DNA of 64,000 nucleotides from Paraburkholderia agricolaris (GCF_009455635.1 NZ_QPER01000001.1:1922001-1986000); one strand, 5' to 3'. Counted from the first letter of the stretch, positions 38,312 to 47,813 are shown. The notes: generated by a model not told the origin, from the letters alone. Made by a program: numbers and translations.

Positions 38312-38974
38312 ATGAAGCACTTGCTCAGGAACAGAATCAAGGCCGCTGCCATCGCATCATGCCTGTTAGGCGCGGGCGCGTTGGCGCAGCAGGCGCACGC
38401 ACAGGTTGCCGGCGGCGATCAGATGAACGGCATCCATGCCGGCGACGTACTGGTGAGGTTGCGCGCAATCAGCATCATGCCGGACGTGAAGACCAACCAG
38501 TCTCTGTCGGCACTCAATGTGGGCGTCAACAACGCCATCGTGCCGGAGCTGGATCTCACCTACATGATTCGCGACTACCTGGGCGTCGAACTGATTCTCG
38601 GCACGTCGCGTCATCAGTTGACCTCGAGTCTCGGCAATCTCGGCGGTGTGAATGTGTTGCCGCCCACGCTGTTGCTGCAGTATCACTTCAACCACGCGGG
38701 GCGTATTCGTCCGTACGTCGGTGCGGGTCTGAACTACACGTTGTTCTATAACAACGGCCTCAACGCAGGCGGTCAGTCGATCTCGATCAACAACCATAGT
38801 TTCGGCCCTGCATTGCAGGCCGGTGTAGACGTGCAGGTGACCAAATCGCTATTTGTCAACGCGGACATCAAGAAGATCTGGATGCACACCGACGCAACGC
38901 TTGGCGGGCAGTCGCTCGGCCGGCTGAATATCGATCCGTTGGTGGTGGGCCTGGGTGTCGGTATGCGGTTCTGA
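38312..38974 (+). CDS. ompW: OmpW-family outer membrane protein
   Basis: This is a 220-residue eight-stranded outer-membrane barrel. A signal peptide spans about residues 1-30 (ending AQQAHAQ). Mature features include AGDVLVRLRAISIMPD, LDLTYMIRDYLGVELILGTS, LQYHF, IRPYVGAGLNYT and the C-terminal GLGVGMRF ending in phenylalanine, the assembly signal. OmpW forms a hydrophobic channel for small apolar compounds and is often stress-regulated. A terminator follows. Confidence 0.93.
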   Translation: MKHLLRNRIKAAAIASCLLGAGALAQQAHAQVAGGDQMNGIHAGDVLVRLRAISIMPDVKTNQSLSALNVGVNNAIVPELDLTYMIRDYLGVELILGTSRHQLTSSLGNLGGVNVLPPTLLLQYHFNHAGRIRPYVGAGLNYTLFYNNGLNAGGQSISINNHSFGPALQAGVDVQVTKSLFVNADIKKIWMHTDATLGGQSLGRLNIDPLVVGLGVGMRF

Positions 38975-39014
38975 TCACCGTTCGCGCTTGAGAAGTCGCG
39001 CTCGTCGTGTAAAG

Positions 39015-39038
39015 ACGCCGGAGTTTCCGGCGTTTTTT
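39015..39038 (+). terminator. Rho-independent terminator after ompW
   Basis: ACGCCGGA (39015-39022) and TCCGGCGT (39026-39033) form an 8-bp stem with a three-base loop, then TTTTT. Confidence 0.88.
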
Positions 39039-39114
39039 ATTGCAATCTCAATCCGAATCGGGAGACGAATTCGCCGACGGGCAAAGCCAATGCGGGCGGC
39101 CGCGGCGCCAAGGG

Positions 39115-39318
39115 CTATAGCTTGTCGTTCTTGAAACGCATTGCCGTGCCGTCCTGCTCGATGCGTACCCAAACGGCGTGCTTTTCCTCGTCGCTTAAGA
39201 ATACCCAGTTGGACACTTCGGTTGCGGTGCGGCCGCAGCCTTTGCAGACTTCGTCGAAAAGCGTGGAACAGACGCCGATGCACGGGCTGTCGGGAAGATC
39301 GTGGAGATTCGAAGCCAT
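39115..39318 (-). CDS. DUF1289 small cysteine-rich protein
   Basis: This 67-residue protein has the DUF1289 pattern: DSPCIGVC, then CKGCGRTATEVSNW, with four cysteines probably binding a metal. The ATG is at 39318. The family is widespread in proteobacteria and of unknown function. It is convergent with ompW and co-directional with pldA, whose stop lies 144 bp upstream of its start. Confidence 0.88.
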   Translation of the reverse strand: MASNLHDLPDSPCIGVCSTLFDEVCKGCGRTATEVSNWVFLSDEEKHAVWVRIEQDGTAMRFKNDKL

Positions 39319-39462
39319 CGGAAACCTTGGGGCGGAAAAGCGGAGTTCCGCTATGTTAACCGATGCGGCGAACACACTCCGGCGTGACCCTGGTCGTGGC
39401 ACGGATACACGCACGGTTGGCGGGATCGACAGCCGTGTTCGCCGGGATTCGAATCACGCCCG

Positions 39463-40791
39463 TCAGCGCGAAATGCTGTACCCGATCCGCGCCATCCAGT
39501 GCTGGCGGTTGTTGTAGTCGAGCAGGTCCTCGCCGTATCCGTTGAAATACCCCACCCAGATATAGCCGCCCCACGCACTGCCCAGCAGTTTGGCCAGCGG
39601 ATAGGTGAATTGCGAATCGATGCTGCCGTACCAGTGTTTGGTGCCTTTGCGCAACGTGGTCGCGAGTTGCCAGCCGTCGGCGCTGCCGTATTTGACCAGC
39701 AGATCGACGTAGCCGCGATAGTCGGCGATATCGGGGTTGTTGCTCGTGCCGAGGTAGTAATAGATTTTCGGCGAAACGGTCAGATGGTTGCCGTCGAGAT
39801 TGCCGAATTCCCATGTCGGACGGATGAAGGGCATGTTGATGCTGCGCGAGTCCGAACCTGCCTTGCCGTTCGATTCGTGCGCGAAGCCTGCGGCAAAACC
39901 CATGCGCGTGAAGAACGGGCTGCGCCATCCGGTGTCCGGCACGTAGTAGAACAGCTGCGGGGAGTAGGTTGTGTCGCGAAACGGCCGCGAATCGGCGGAC
40001 AGATCCCAGATCGAGGTCTGCGTGTAGGCGAAATACAGGTTGTCGCGCAGGGCCTTTGAGCGCAAATCGTCCGGCATCAGGATGCGGTATTTGAAACTCA
40101 ACTGCAGCCTCGCGTTCGTATCGCCGTTGTGGCCGACGGCGAAATACATCGGTTCGTAGTAGGAGATGTGCGAGAGGATGCCGCGTCCGGCGGTGGCCAG
40201 TGAGTCGCCGGGCGGGGACATCGCGTCGCCCGTCGGCCCGTCTACGACGGCGGCCTGTTCGGCGACCTGGGCAGGTGTGGTTGCCCGGCTCTCGGCACGC
40301 TCCGCCTGGGCAACCGCGTTCTGCTGCGGCCCGCCGTTGATCGCGACAATCGCCGGCGATGCGTCGAATCCCACCGGGTCGATCCGGACTTCGCCGCGCG
40401 CGGACTGCGGCCAGGGCGCCGAAAACCTTACTTTGCAAAACTGGCCGGGCCGCAAGTTCAAGGTGTCGGGCACACCGGGTTCTCGCTTGAGCTCGAGCGG
40501 TTGCGGCGCCTGTTCCGCGCTGCTCAAGTTCACACTGAGCGTCGGCGGGACGGCGACAGTGAGGGCCTTCGCGTCGTCGGCGGAATAGAGCAGGGTGAGT
40601 TGCAGCGGTTCGTCGGCGGCGACGACGCGCGCCGGCTGCAGCATGGCGACCGTCGCATGAGCCTCACCGGAGAGTGCGGCGATTGCAATGAGGGAGGACA
40701 GGAAGGTGGCGCGTGAAATGCGCGGCATGGCGTGGCGAGCTTGAGGCGGCGTGCTGGGGCCGAGGTGACCGAATAAAGCGCGAAAACGCAT
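39463..40791 (-). CDS. pldA: Outer membrane phospholipase A1
   Basis: This is a 442-residue OMPLA with an extended N-terminal region. The catalytic motif is H305-E-S307-N-G in FAHESNGKAG, with the flanking barrel strands FTRMGFAAGF and FIRPTWEFGN typical of PldA. Residues about 22-46 look like the signal peptide (ending GEAHA). Some 200 residues of Ala/Pro-rich sequence precede the barrel, longer than in enteric PldA. I chose the ATG at 40791 because AGGA is well placed; ATG at 40728 would put the signal peptide at the very N-terminus and is a serious alternative. Confidence 0.88.
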   Translation of the reverse strand: MRFRALFGHLGPSTPPQARHAMPRISRATFLSSLIAIAALSGEAHATVAMLQPARVVAADEPLQLTLLYSADDAKALTVAVPPTLSVNLSSAEQAPQPLELKREPGVPDTLNLRPGQFCKVRFSAPWPQSARGEVRIDPVGFDASPAIVAINGGPQQNAVAQAERAESRATTPAQVAEQAAVVDGPTGDAMSPPGDSLATAGRGILSHISYYEPMYFAVGHNGDTNARLQLSFKYRILMPDDLRSKALRDNLYFAYTQTSIWDLSADSRPFRDTTYSPQLFYYVPDTGWRSPFFTRMGFAAGFAHESNGKAGSDSRSINMPFIRPTWEFGNLDGNHLTVSPKIYYYLGTSNNPDIADYRGYVDLLVKYGSADGWQLATTLRKGTKHWYGSIDSQFTYPLAKLLGSAWGGYIWVGYFNGYGEDLLDYNNRQHWMARIGYSISR

Positions 40792-41399
40792 GGGCTGTCG
40801 TCCTGATAGCAAGGCAGCGAGCCAAAGGGCGAGGGTTGTGCGTCAAACGACGACACGCCGACACACCGGACTGGCCGCGCAGGGCGCTAGAAAAAAGCGC
40901 GAAAGTGGCTCAAAAACGGCAGCCGAACGAATGCCGACGGCTGCCGCCAACCGGGCAGCATGACCCGTGCGGTGCCGCCGCGGGCAGCAGTACAGGGCAC
41001 GATGAGATATTCGGAGAATACTTACAAAATCACTTCATCTGCAAATGGTTCGAGCAAAACCCGTCTTGTTTGCCGAACGCCAACAGCCACAACAGCGGCC
41101 GTTGACGGCAGCCCCGATGCAAACCGGGCGCGGCGCCGTCGCCACAACGGGACAGCGGCGCAATACCGAGGCTGTCACTGGTGTTTTTTTCGGGTAGACA
41201 CGCGCCGATAACCCGCTAAAATTGCGCCCATTTTGTAGCGGCACGGCTTGCGCTGTACCGTTTGCGCGACATCTCAGCATTTTTTTTGGTGCGCGCAATA
41301 ATTAATGGTAGTTTTCGGGTTTTTCAGGGGAGCCGCGAGCGGTGTGCCGCGGCGTGGACGAAGATGGCCGGCTCGGGCCGGTCAGGATCGGAGAACGGA
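40792..41399. other. Divergent pldA / potF intergenic region
   Basis: These 608 bases contain no gene. A promoter for potF is proposed separately at 41195-41222. The rest has no clear element. Confidence 0.5.
41195..41222 (+). promoter_or_regulatory. Candidate sigma70 promoter of the pot operon
   Basis: TAGACA (41195-41200), a 16-bp spacer and TAAAAT (41217-41222) resemble -35 and -10 boxes, about 180 bp upstream of potF. Confidence 0.5.
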
Positions 41400-42500
41400 A
41401 TGAAAAGACGGGTAGTGGTGCAGGTGGCGGCGCTGGTCTTGTGCGCGACGCCGTGGTTGACGGCCGCTGCGAAAGATACGCAGTTGAACGTGTATAACTG
41501 GTCCGATTACATTGCCAAGGACACCATTCCGAACTTCACCAAGCAGACCGGCGTCCAGGTCAAATACGACAACTACGACAGCGACGACACGCTGCAAGCC
41601 AAGCTCCTCACAGGTAATTCGGGCTACGACATCGTCGTGCCGACCAGCAATTACGCCGGCAAGCAGATTGCCGCCGGCATCTTCGCGCCGCTCGACAAAT
41701 CGAAGCTGCCGAACCTCAAATACCTCGACCCGTCGCTGATGGCCCTCGTGGCCGGCGCCGACCCGGGCAACAAGTACACGGTACCCTGGGCATACGGCAC
41801 GACCGGCCTTGCCTACAACGTCACCAAGGCGCAGCAGCTGCTCGGCAAGAATGTGCCGCTCGACAGCTGGGACGTGCTCTTCAAGCCGGAAAACATTTCC
41901 AGGCTGAAGGCCTGTGGCGTGTCCGTGCTCGATGCCCCGGATCAGATGTTCGCCGCCGCGCTGCACTACATCGGCCGCGATCCGATGAGCACGAATCCGG
42001 CTGACTACCGTGCCGCGCTCGAGATGATGAAGAAGATCCGCCCGTACATCACGCAGTTCAACTCGTCGGGTTACATCAACGATCTGGTCGGCGGTGATGT
42101 GTGCTTCGCGTATGGCTGGTCGGGCGACGTCGTGATCGCCAAGCATCGTGCGATCGAGGCGAAGAAGGCCTACAAGATCGAGTACTACATTCCTAAGGGC
42201 GGCGCCCCGGTGTGGTTCGACGTGATGGCGATTCCGAAGGACGCGAAGAACAAGGAAGCCGCGCTCGAGTGGATCAACTACATCGAAACGCCGCAGGTCC
42301 ATGCCGCGATCACCAACGCCGTCTACTATCCGAGCGCCAACCTCGAAGCGCGCAAGTACGTGGACAAGGACGTGGCGAACGACCCGGCTGTGTATCCGTC
42401 GCCTGAAGTCATCAAGACGCTGTTCCTGTTGAAGCCGCTGCCGCCGGAAATCCAGCGCCTGCAAACGCGGCTGTGGACTGAATTCAAGTCCGGCCGCTGA
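41400..42500 (+). CDS. potF: Putrescine/spermidine ABC importer, periplasmic binding protein PotF
   Basis: This is a 366-residue binding protein. A signal peptide covers about residues 1-24 (VAALVLCATPWLTAAA). The mature start QLNVYNWSDYIAKDTIPNF is a hallmark of PotD/PotF, with the polyamine-binding tryptophans and aspartates in NWSDY, VFAYGWSGD-type and GGAPVWFDV contexts. The ATG at 41400 follows GGAGAACGGA. It is the first gene of potFGHI. Confidence 0.93.
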   Translation: MKRRVVVQVAALVLCATPWLTAAAKDTQLNVYNWSDYIAKDTIPNFTKQTGVQVKYDNYDSDDTLQAKLLTGNSGYDIVVPTSNYAGKQIAAGIFAPLDKSKLPNLKYLDPSLMALVAGADPGNKYTVPWAYGTTGLAYNVTKAQQLLGKNVPLDSWDVLFKPENISRLKACGVSVLDAPDQMFAAALHYIGRDPMSTNPADYRAALEMMKKIRPYITQFNSSGYINDLVGGDVCFAYGWSGDVVIAKHRAIEAKKAYKIEYYIPKGGAPVWFDVMAIPKDAKNKEAALEWINYIETPQVHAAITNAVYYPSANLEARKYVDKDVANDPAVYPSPEVIKTLFLLKPLPPEIQRLQTRLWTEFKSGR

Positions 42501-42592
42501 CTCGCAGCGGGAGTGAACGGGTAAGTATCATCATGAAGCCCTCGGTGTCCACCGGGGGCTTTGTTCGTCAAAAGCCGGAGTAAAGCATTGTG

Positions 42593-43759
42593 ATGAGTAG
42601 TGACCAGTCGGGCGCGCTGGCAGGGACCGCCGCGCCGTTTCCGGGCCTGAACGCCCAAGCGGGCGACGCAGCGGAGAATTTCATCCAGATCGTCGACATC
42701 GTGAAGAAGTTCGGCGAGACCGCGGCGGTGAAAGGGGTCAACCTGTCGGTGAAAAAGGGCGAGCTGTTTGCGTTGCTCGGCAGTTCCGGCTGTGGCAAAT
42801 CGACCTTGTTGCGCATGCTGGCCGGGCTTGAATCGATCACGTCGGGCAAGATTCTGATCGACGGGGAAGACCTGGCGCAATTGCCGCCTTATCGCCGGCC
42901 GGTCAATATGATGTTCCAGTCGTATGCGCTGTTTCCCCACATGACGGTCGAGGCCAACGTCGCGTTCGGGCTGAAACAGGAGGGCGTGCCGAAAGCCGAA
43001 CTGAAGGACCGCGTGCAGAATGCACTCGATCTCGTGCAGATGGGCCGCTTTGCGAAGCGTAAGCCGCATCAGCTCTCCGGTGGTCAGCAGCAGCGGGTGG
43101 CGCTCGCGCGCTCGCTCGTCAAGCGGCCAAAGCTGCTGTTGCTCGACGAACCGATGTCGGCACTCGACAAGCAGATCCGTCAGCGCACGCAGATCGAACT
43201 GGTGAACATCCTTGACAAGGTCGGCGTGACTTGCATGATGGTCACGCACGACCAGGAAGAGGCGATGACGATGGCCGATCGTCTTGCGGTGATGAGCGAG
43301 GGGGAGATCATCCAGCTTGGCACGCCGCACGAAGTGTACGAGTATCCGAACAGCCGTTTTTCGGCCGAGTTCATCGGCTCGACCAATCTGTTCGACGGCA
43401 ATGTCGTCGAAGATGAACCCGATCACGTGTTCATCGAAACCCCCGATCTGCCGGTCCGTCTCTACGTGAGTCACGGCATTACCGGGCCGCTCGGCATGCC
43501 GGTGACGATCTCGGTACGGCCTGAGCGCATCGCGCTCACGCGCAAGCCGCCCGAAGGCACCTACAACTGGGGCAAGGGCGTGGTGACGAACGTCGCCTAC
43601 ATGGGCGGCTATTCGTTGTATCACGTGAAGCTCGACGCCGGCAAAACGGTGATCGCCAACGTGACGAGCCTTGCCTTGACGGAGATCGATCCGCCCACCT
43701 GGGGCGACGAAGTCTATGTGCGCTGGAGCGCGTCGGCCGGTGTGGTGCTGACGTCATGA
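42593..43759 (+). CDS. potG: Polyamine ABC importer ATPase PotG
   Basis: This is a 388-residue ATPase. Walker A is GSSGCGKST, the Q-loop is in MMFQSYALFPHM, the signature LSGGQQQRVALARSL, Walker B LLLLDEPMSALD, and the switch histidine in MVTHDQEEA. A TOBE domain follows residue ~290. The ATG at 42593 is one codon after a GTG in the same frame. The stop overlaps the potH start by four bases. Confidence 0.93.
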   Translation: MSSDQSGALAGTAAPFPGLNAQAGDAAENFIQIVDIVKKFGETAAVKGVNLSVKKGELFALLGSSGCGKSTLLRMLAGLESITSGKILIDGEDLAQLPPYRRPVNMMFQSYALFPHMTVEANVAFGLKQEGVPKAELKDRVQNALDLVQMGRFAKRKPHQLSGGQQQRVALARSLVKRPKLLLLDEPMSALDKQIRQRTQIELVNILDKVGVTCMMVTHDQEEAMTMADRLAVMSEGEIIQLGTPHEVYEYPNSRFSAEFIGSTNLFDGNVVEDEPDHVFIETPDLPVRLYVSHGITGPLGMPVTISVRPERIALTRKPPEGTYNWGKGVVTNVAYMGGYSLYHVKLDAGKTVIANVTSLALTEIDPPTWGDEVYVRWSASAGVVLTS

Positions 43760-44685
43760 AGCGCTCGATCAGTTCTCTCGCATCGTGGCCGGTGCGCCGT
43801 TTCAATCTGACCGGCCGCACCGCGGTGGTGGCCGGGCCGTTCATCTGGCTGCTGCTGTTTTTCCTCGTGCCGTTCCTGCTGGTCGTGAAGATCAGTTTTG
43901 CCGATTTGCAGCTTGGCATTCCACCTTATACGGAACTCACGACGTATACGGATGGCGTGATTCACGTCGCGCTGGATCTGTCGCACTATGCGTTTCTGCT
44001 GACCGACAGCCTCTATTTCGCGACCTATGTGAATTCGGTGGTAGTCGCGGCGGTGTCCACGCTGCTGTGTTTGCTGATCGGTTATCCGATGGCGTACTAC
44101 ATTGCGCGATCGAATCCGGCGAGCCGAAATTTGCTGATGATGGCGGTGATGCTGCCGTTCTGGACCTCGTTTCTGATTCGCGTGTATGCATGGATCGGTA
44201 TCCTGAAGAATAATGGTTTGCTGAATAACTTCCTGATGTCGACCGGGCTGATCCATACGCCGATCGAGCTGTATCACACGAACACGGCGGTTTATATCGG
44301 CATGGTGTATTCGTACCTGCCGTTTCTCGTGATGCCGCTTTACGCGCATCTGGTGAAGATGGACATGACCTTGCTGGAAGCCGCCTACGATCTCGGCGCG
44401 AAGCCATGGCGCGCGTTCTGGCAGATCACCTTGCCGTTGTCGAAGAACGGCATCATTGCCGGTTGTTTGCTGGTGTTCATTCCGGCGGTCGGCGAGTATG
44501 TGATTCCGGAGTTGCTGGGCGGCGCGAACACGTTGATGATTGGCCGCGTGATGTGGAATGAGTTCTTCGACAATGCCGATTGGCCGATGGCGTCTGCCGT
44601 GACGTGCGCGATGGTGTTGTTGTTATTGGTGCCGATGGCGTTTTTCCAGTACGCGCAGGCGAAGGCGATGGAGGAAAGGCGCTGA
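43756..44685 (+). CDS. potH: Polyamine ABC importer permease PotH
   Basis: This is a 309-residue inner-membrane permease with six or so transmembrane segments. The EAA loop contacting the ATPase is LEAAYDLGAKPWRAFWQITL near residue 207. The N-terminus IWLLLFFLVPFLLVVKISF is typical of PotH/PotB. It overlaps potG (ATGA) and potI (TGATG), so the operon is translationally coupled. Confidence 0.93.
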   Translation: MKRSISSLASWPVRRFNLTGRTAVVAGPFIWLLLFFLVPFLLVVKISFADLQLGIPPYTELTTYTDGVIHVALDLSHYAFLLTDSLYFATYVNSVVVAAVSTLLCLLIGYPMAYYIARSNPASRNLLMMAVMLPFWTSFLIRVYAWIGILKNNGLLNNFLMSTGLIHTPIELYHTNTAVYIGMVYSYLPFLVMPLYAHLVKMDMTLLEAAYDLGAKPWRAFWQITLPLSKNGIIAGCLLVFIPAVGEYVIPELLGGANTLMIGRVMWNEFFDNADWPMASAVTCAMVLLLLVPMAFFQYAQAKAMEERR

Positions 44686-45503
44686 TGAAGCCGAACCGGA
44701 TTTTGCAGTTCATTGCCTTGGGGATCGGGTTTCTGTTTCTCTACATACCGATCGTGAGTCTGATTGTGTATTCGTTCAACGAATCGCAACTGGTCACGGT
44801 GTGGACGCGGTTTTCCACGCGCTGGTATGCGGCGTTGTTGCAGGACGACGAGTTGATTGCGGCGGCGTGGTTGTCGTTGCGTGTGGCGTTGCTGACGGCG
44901 TTTGCGTCGGTGATTATCGGCACGTGGGCCGGGTTTGTTCTGGCCCGCATGGGGCGGTTTCGTGGTTTTACGCTCTACACCGGGATGATCAATGCGCCGC
45001 TCGTGATTCCCGAGGTGATTCAGGGGATTTCGCTGCTGCTGCTGTTCATCGAAATGGCCAAGTGGTTGGGGTGGCCTGCCGGGCGCGGCATTTTCACGAT
45101 CTGGATCGGGCACGTGATGTTGTGTATTTCCTATGTGGCCATCATCGTGCAGTCGCGTGTGAAGGAGTTGAATCCTTCTCTCGAAGAAGCCGCGCTTGAT
45201 CTTGGGGCGACGCCGCTTAAGGTGTTTTTCTTCATTACGTTGCCGTTGATTTCGCAGGCTCTGGTTTCTGGGTGGCTGTTGTCGTTCACTTTGTCGATTG
45301 ACGATCTGGTTCTGTCGGCGTTTTTGTCGGGACCTGGGTCGACGACCCTGCCGCTGGTTGTGTTCTCTCGCGTTCGGCTTGGATTGAATCCGGAGATGAA
45401 TGCGTTGGCTACGTTGTTTATTGTTGTTGTTACTGTTGGGGTGGTGTTGGCTAACTATTTTATGCAGCGGGCTGAGAGGAAGAGGGCTGTTATGGCGGTT
45501 TAG
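44685..45503 (+). CDS. potI: Polyamine ABC importer permease PotI
   Basis: This is a 272-residue permease, the partner of PotH. The EAA loop LEEAALDLGATPLKVFFFIT and the family FNESQLVTVWTRFSTRWY segment are present, with six hydrophobic stretches. The ATG at 44685 shares a base with the potH stop. Codon use near the end shifts toward T-ending codons before the repeat-bearing intergenic region. Confidence 0.93.
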   Translation: MKPNRILQFIALGIGFLFLYIPIVSLIVYSFNESQLVTVWTRFSTRWYAALLQDDELIAAAWLSLRVALLTAFASVIIGTWAGFVLARMGRFRGFTLYTGMINAPLVIPEVIQGISLLLLFIEMAKWLGWPAGRGIFTIWIGHVMLCISYVAIIVQSRVKELNPSLEEAALDLGATPLKVFFFITLPLISQALVSGWLLSFTLSIDDLVLSAFLSGPGSTTLPLVVFSRVRLGLNPEMNALATLFIVVVTVGVVLANYFMQRAERKRAVMAV

Positions 45504-45548
45504 GTTTTTTTTGCCTGTTCGGCGGTTTGCTTGTTGATCTGGTCTTTT

Positions 45549-45779
45549 GGCCTTTCCTTGCTGTGTTAGTGGTCTATTAGCGTTGCCCCTGTGCGGGGCG
45601 GCACCTACTTTTCTTTGCCTGCCGCAAAGAAAAGTAGGCAAAAGAAAGCGGCTCACCCCGCTAGCTCATAAGCGGGTCCCCCGCGCAGCCACGGTAGTGG
45701 TGCATCTGGAATCTGTCTCCTCGCACATTCGGCCCTGGTGACAAGGGCGTCATACCTCCGGCGGCGCTGCGCGCACCGA
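45549..45779 (+). repeat. Intergenic repeat copy A (forward), with 15-bp hairpin
   Basis: About 230 bp shared with copy C at 58781/60133 and, inverted, with copy B. It contains the words GGTCTATTAGCGTTGCCCCT, GGCGGCACCTACTTTTCTTT, TCATAAGCGGGTCCCCCGCG and GCAGCCACGGTAGTGGTGCA. Its core is a perfect 15-bp stem, CCTACTTTTCTTTGC (45604-45618) and GCAAAGAAAAGTAGG (45624-45638), with the loop CTGCC. This copy is intact at the point where the IS110 element interrupts copy C. Confidence 0.85.
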
Positions 45780-45969
45780 TACCCCGTTCACAAAAACGTT
45801 GGTCGCGTTTCGTGGTCCAGCCGAAATTGACGCGGGGGCGACCTCAAAACCCAAGATATTGGCGCATTCGGCGCCTCGCCGAGGCGAAGCCGATGGCCCC
45901 CGCTGCGCGAAGCAACCCCGCTGGTTTCCCTGGCAGACCCGTCCGCGACGCACGTAGTGCGGAGTGGGA

Positions 45970-46178
45970 GCTGATGAGCGCCTTGTCGCTAACGCGGAGT
46001 GCGCGGGAACACGGATTCCAGATGCACCACTACCGCATCTGTGCGGGGGACCCGCTTAAGAATTAGCGGTTTGAGCCGCTTTCTCTTGCCTACTTCTCTT
46101 TGCGGCCGGCAAAGAGAAGTAGGTGCCGCCCCGCACAGGGGCAACGCTAATAGACCACTAACAAAACAAGGAAAGGCC
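45970..46178 (-). repeat. Intergenic repeat copy B (inverted)
   Basis: This is an inverted, more diverged copy, ending with GGCC at 46178 where copy A begins GGCC. Its hairpin is CCTACTTCTCTTTGC (46089-46103) and GCAAAGAGAAGTAGG (46109-46123). Relative to copy A, one T-to-C change in the left arm is matched by A-to-G in the right arm, so pairing is conserved. Confidence 0.82.
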
Positions 46179-46227
46179 AAAGCGCGAAATCAACAACAAC
46201 AAACCCGCCGAACAGGCAAAAAAACCA

Positions 46228-47631
46228 TCAAACCTTATACCCAACCCGAACCCCACCCCAATGCCGCCCGGCAACAAACACAGGCGCCGACGCATCCTTC
46301 ATCAGAACAAACTGCCCACCACCCATATCGCGCCGATACGTCTGCAGCAAAAACTTCTTAACATGCGACGCAGCCGCAATCCCGGTACGATCATCGAACA
46401 TCCGTCGATTCCGGCAATTCGCCATATTCCAGACCACGTCCTCGCGCTGCGGCAAGGAAAACTTCAGATTATGCGTAGGCAAATACCCGCGCACGTCCAC
46501 AGCGGCGCAAAACGCAACACGTGGATCAAGCCCGAGTAAAGGCTCCTGAATAGCAGGCAAAACCCGATCGGTAAAAGCAGTAAACCGCGTAACAAACTGA
46601 GCCGGATTGCTCCCGGCAACAGGCACATACTGCCGATCGAACAGATCCTCAATCGACACTTCACCGCGAGCGACAGCCGTCTCAAACACCTTGCCCACCG
46701 CGGCCGCGGCTCGCTGCACGGCTTCGATAAACGGCGTATCCGTCGTCTCCACCCCGGTGGCCGCAGTCAGTTCGATCAACGTCTCGGATACGCCGAGCAA
46801 ATTCCCCAGCCGGTCCTTCGCCTGGACGAAGTTCTCGCTCGAATCCTCGACCCCGCTCGCCATCTCCAGCACCTGAGCCTCAAGCCCGTTGCATTGCGTC
46901 TCGATCTCGCCAGTCAGCGCGGCGATTTGCCCAGCTTCGTCGTTGAGCTGCGTAATCGCATCGCCCGTCGCATGCACGACGTCGCCTATCTTGCGGGTGC
47001 CTTCACGAACCCGGTGCGCACGGGCCGTATTCACCGAGCCTTCGCTGATCAACTGCTCGGTCTGCTGAGTGAGCTGTGCCAGCGTCGTTTCGATCTGGCC
47101 GGTCGCCTGCGCGGTCTTCGCCGACAGGTTCTTCACCTCGGCTGCCACCACCGCGAAACTCTTGCCGGAGTCGCCGGCGCGCGCAGCTTCGATCGCGGCG
47201 TTGAGCGCCAGCAAATGCGTCTGGCGGGCGATCAGCGAGATCTCCTCAGAGACGCGGCTCACGTGTGCCAACGCACTGCGCAGCGCGCCAATCTGGCTCT
47301 CGATGACCGTCACGCCTTCCACCAGCCCGTGAATGTCGGCGAGCGATGCCTCCAGCGTCTGCTGCGATTCCTGCACACCCGTTGCGGCGCCGGCCGACAC
47401 GCTGCGCATGGCGCGCGCGGCGGTGGCAATGCGATGATTGCCCGCGAGCGTTTGCGCGGCGGATTCGCGCAGGGCGCGGCATACCTGCGCCTGATGCTGC
47501 ACGCGGGCGGCCACTTCTTCGACGTGGCCCGATACGTCGCAGATCTCGATTCCCAGTTTGCCCGCTTGCGCGGCAATATCGCCGACGACCGTTTGTGAAC
47601 GGCCGGCCCGGCGAAAGCTGAAACGCGTCAT
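46228..47631 (-). CDS. Soluble methyl-accepting chemotaxis-type receptor with C-terminal sensor region
   Basis: This is a 467-residue protein with no transmembrane segment. The signalling coiled coil occupies residues about 20-290, with the conserved tip NAAIEAARAGDSGKSFAVVA. The C-terminal ~170 residues form a separate domain containing DVRGYLPTHNLKFSLPQ, NCRNRRMFDDRTG and YRRDMGGGQFVLMKD, a conserved pattern also seen in other proteobacterial receptors. The sensor therefore lies after the signalling domain and probably reads a cytoplasmic cue. Confidence 0.88.
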   Translation of the reverse strand: MTRFSFRRAGRSQTVVGDIAAQAGKLGIEICDVSGHVEEVAARVQHQAQVCRALRESAAQTLAGNHRIATAARAMRSVSAGAATGVQESQQTLEASLADIHGLVEGVTVIESQIGALRSALAHVSRVSEEISLIARQTHLLALNAAIEAARAGDSGKSFAVVAAEVKNLSAKTAQATGQIETTLAQLTQQTEQLISEGSVNTARAHRVREGTRKIGDVVHATGDAITQLNDEAGQIAALTGEIETQCNGLEAQVLEMASGVEDSSENFVQAKDRLGNLLGVSETLIELTAATGVETTDTPFIEAVQRAAAAVGKVFETAVARGEVSIEDLFDRQYVPVAGSNPAQFVTRFTAFTDRVLPAIQEPLLGLDPRVAFCAAVDVRGYLPTHNLKFSLPQREDVVWNMANCRNRRMFDDRTGIAAASHVKKFLLQTYRRDMGGGQFVLMKDASAPVFVAGRHWGGVRVGYKV

Positions 47632-47813
47632 GCTGGTCTCCTTGATGGCGCGGTTGGGTAGGGTCGGTTAGCGCGGTCGCCGGTTGCGGATGCCGCGTCT
47701 TCTCCGTGTGTTTACGGCGCGCTTTCTGTCGACTTGATGCGGGGTATCCCGCAGTCGTTATGATGTGCACTCGCCGTACCAACCCGCCGCCACTCATTTC
47801 TCACCAGCCAACC

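Larger units (their letters stand above)
45504..46227. other. Repeat-bearing intergenic region
   Basis: This 724-bp gap between potI and the chemotaxis gene carries two inverted copies of an intergenic repeat (listed separately) around about 190 bp of unrelated DNA (45780-45969). Open frames here (for example 45547-45741) are repeat translations and recur at the other copy, so I do not treat them as genes. Confidence 0.7.

Noticed and set aside
39426..39450. GGGATTCGAATC-like T-loop word suggesting a tRNA
   Set aside because: No acceptor, D or anticodon stem fits around it and it lies at the pldA 3' end.
45547..45741. 64-codon frame in repeat copy A, recurring in the other copies
   Set aside because: The frame follows the repeat; the repeat conserves RNA pairing by a compensatory change, not a protein.
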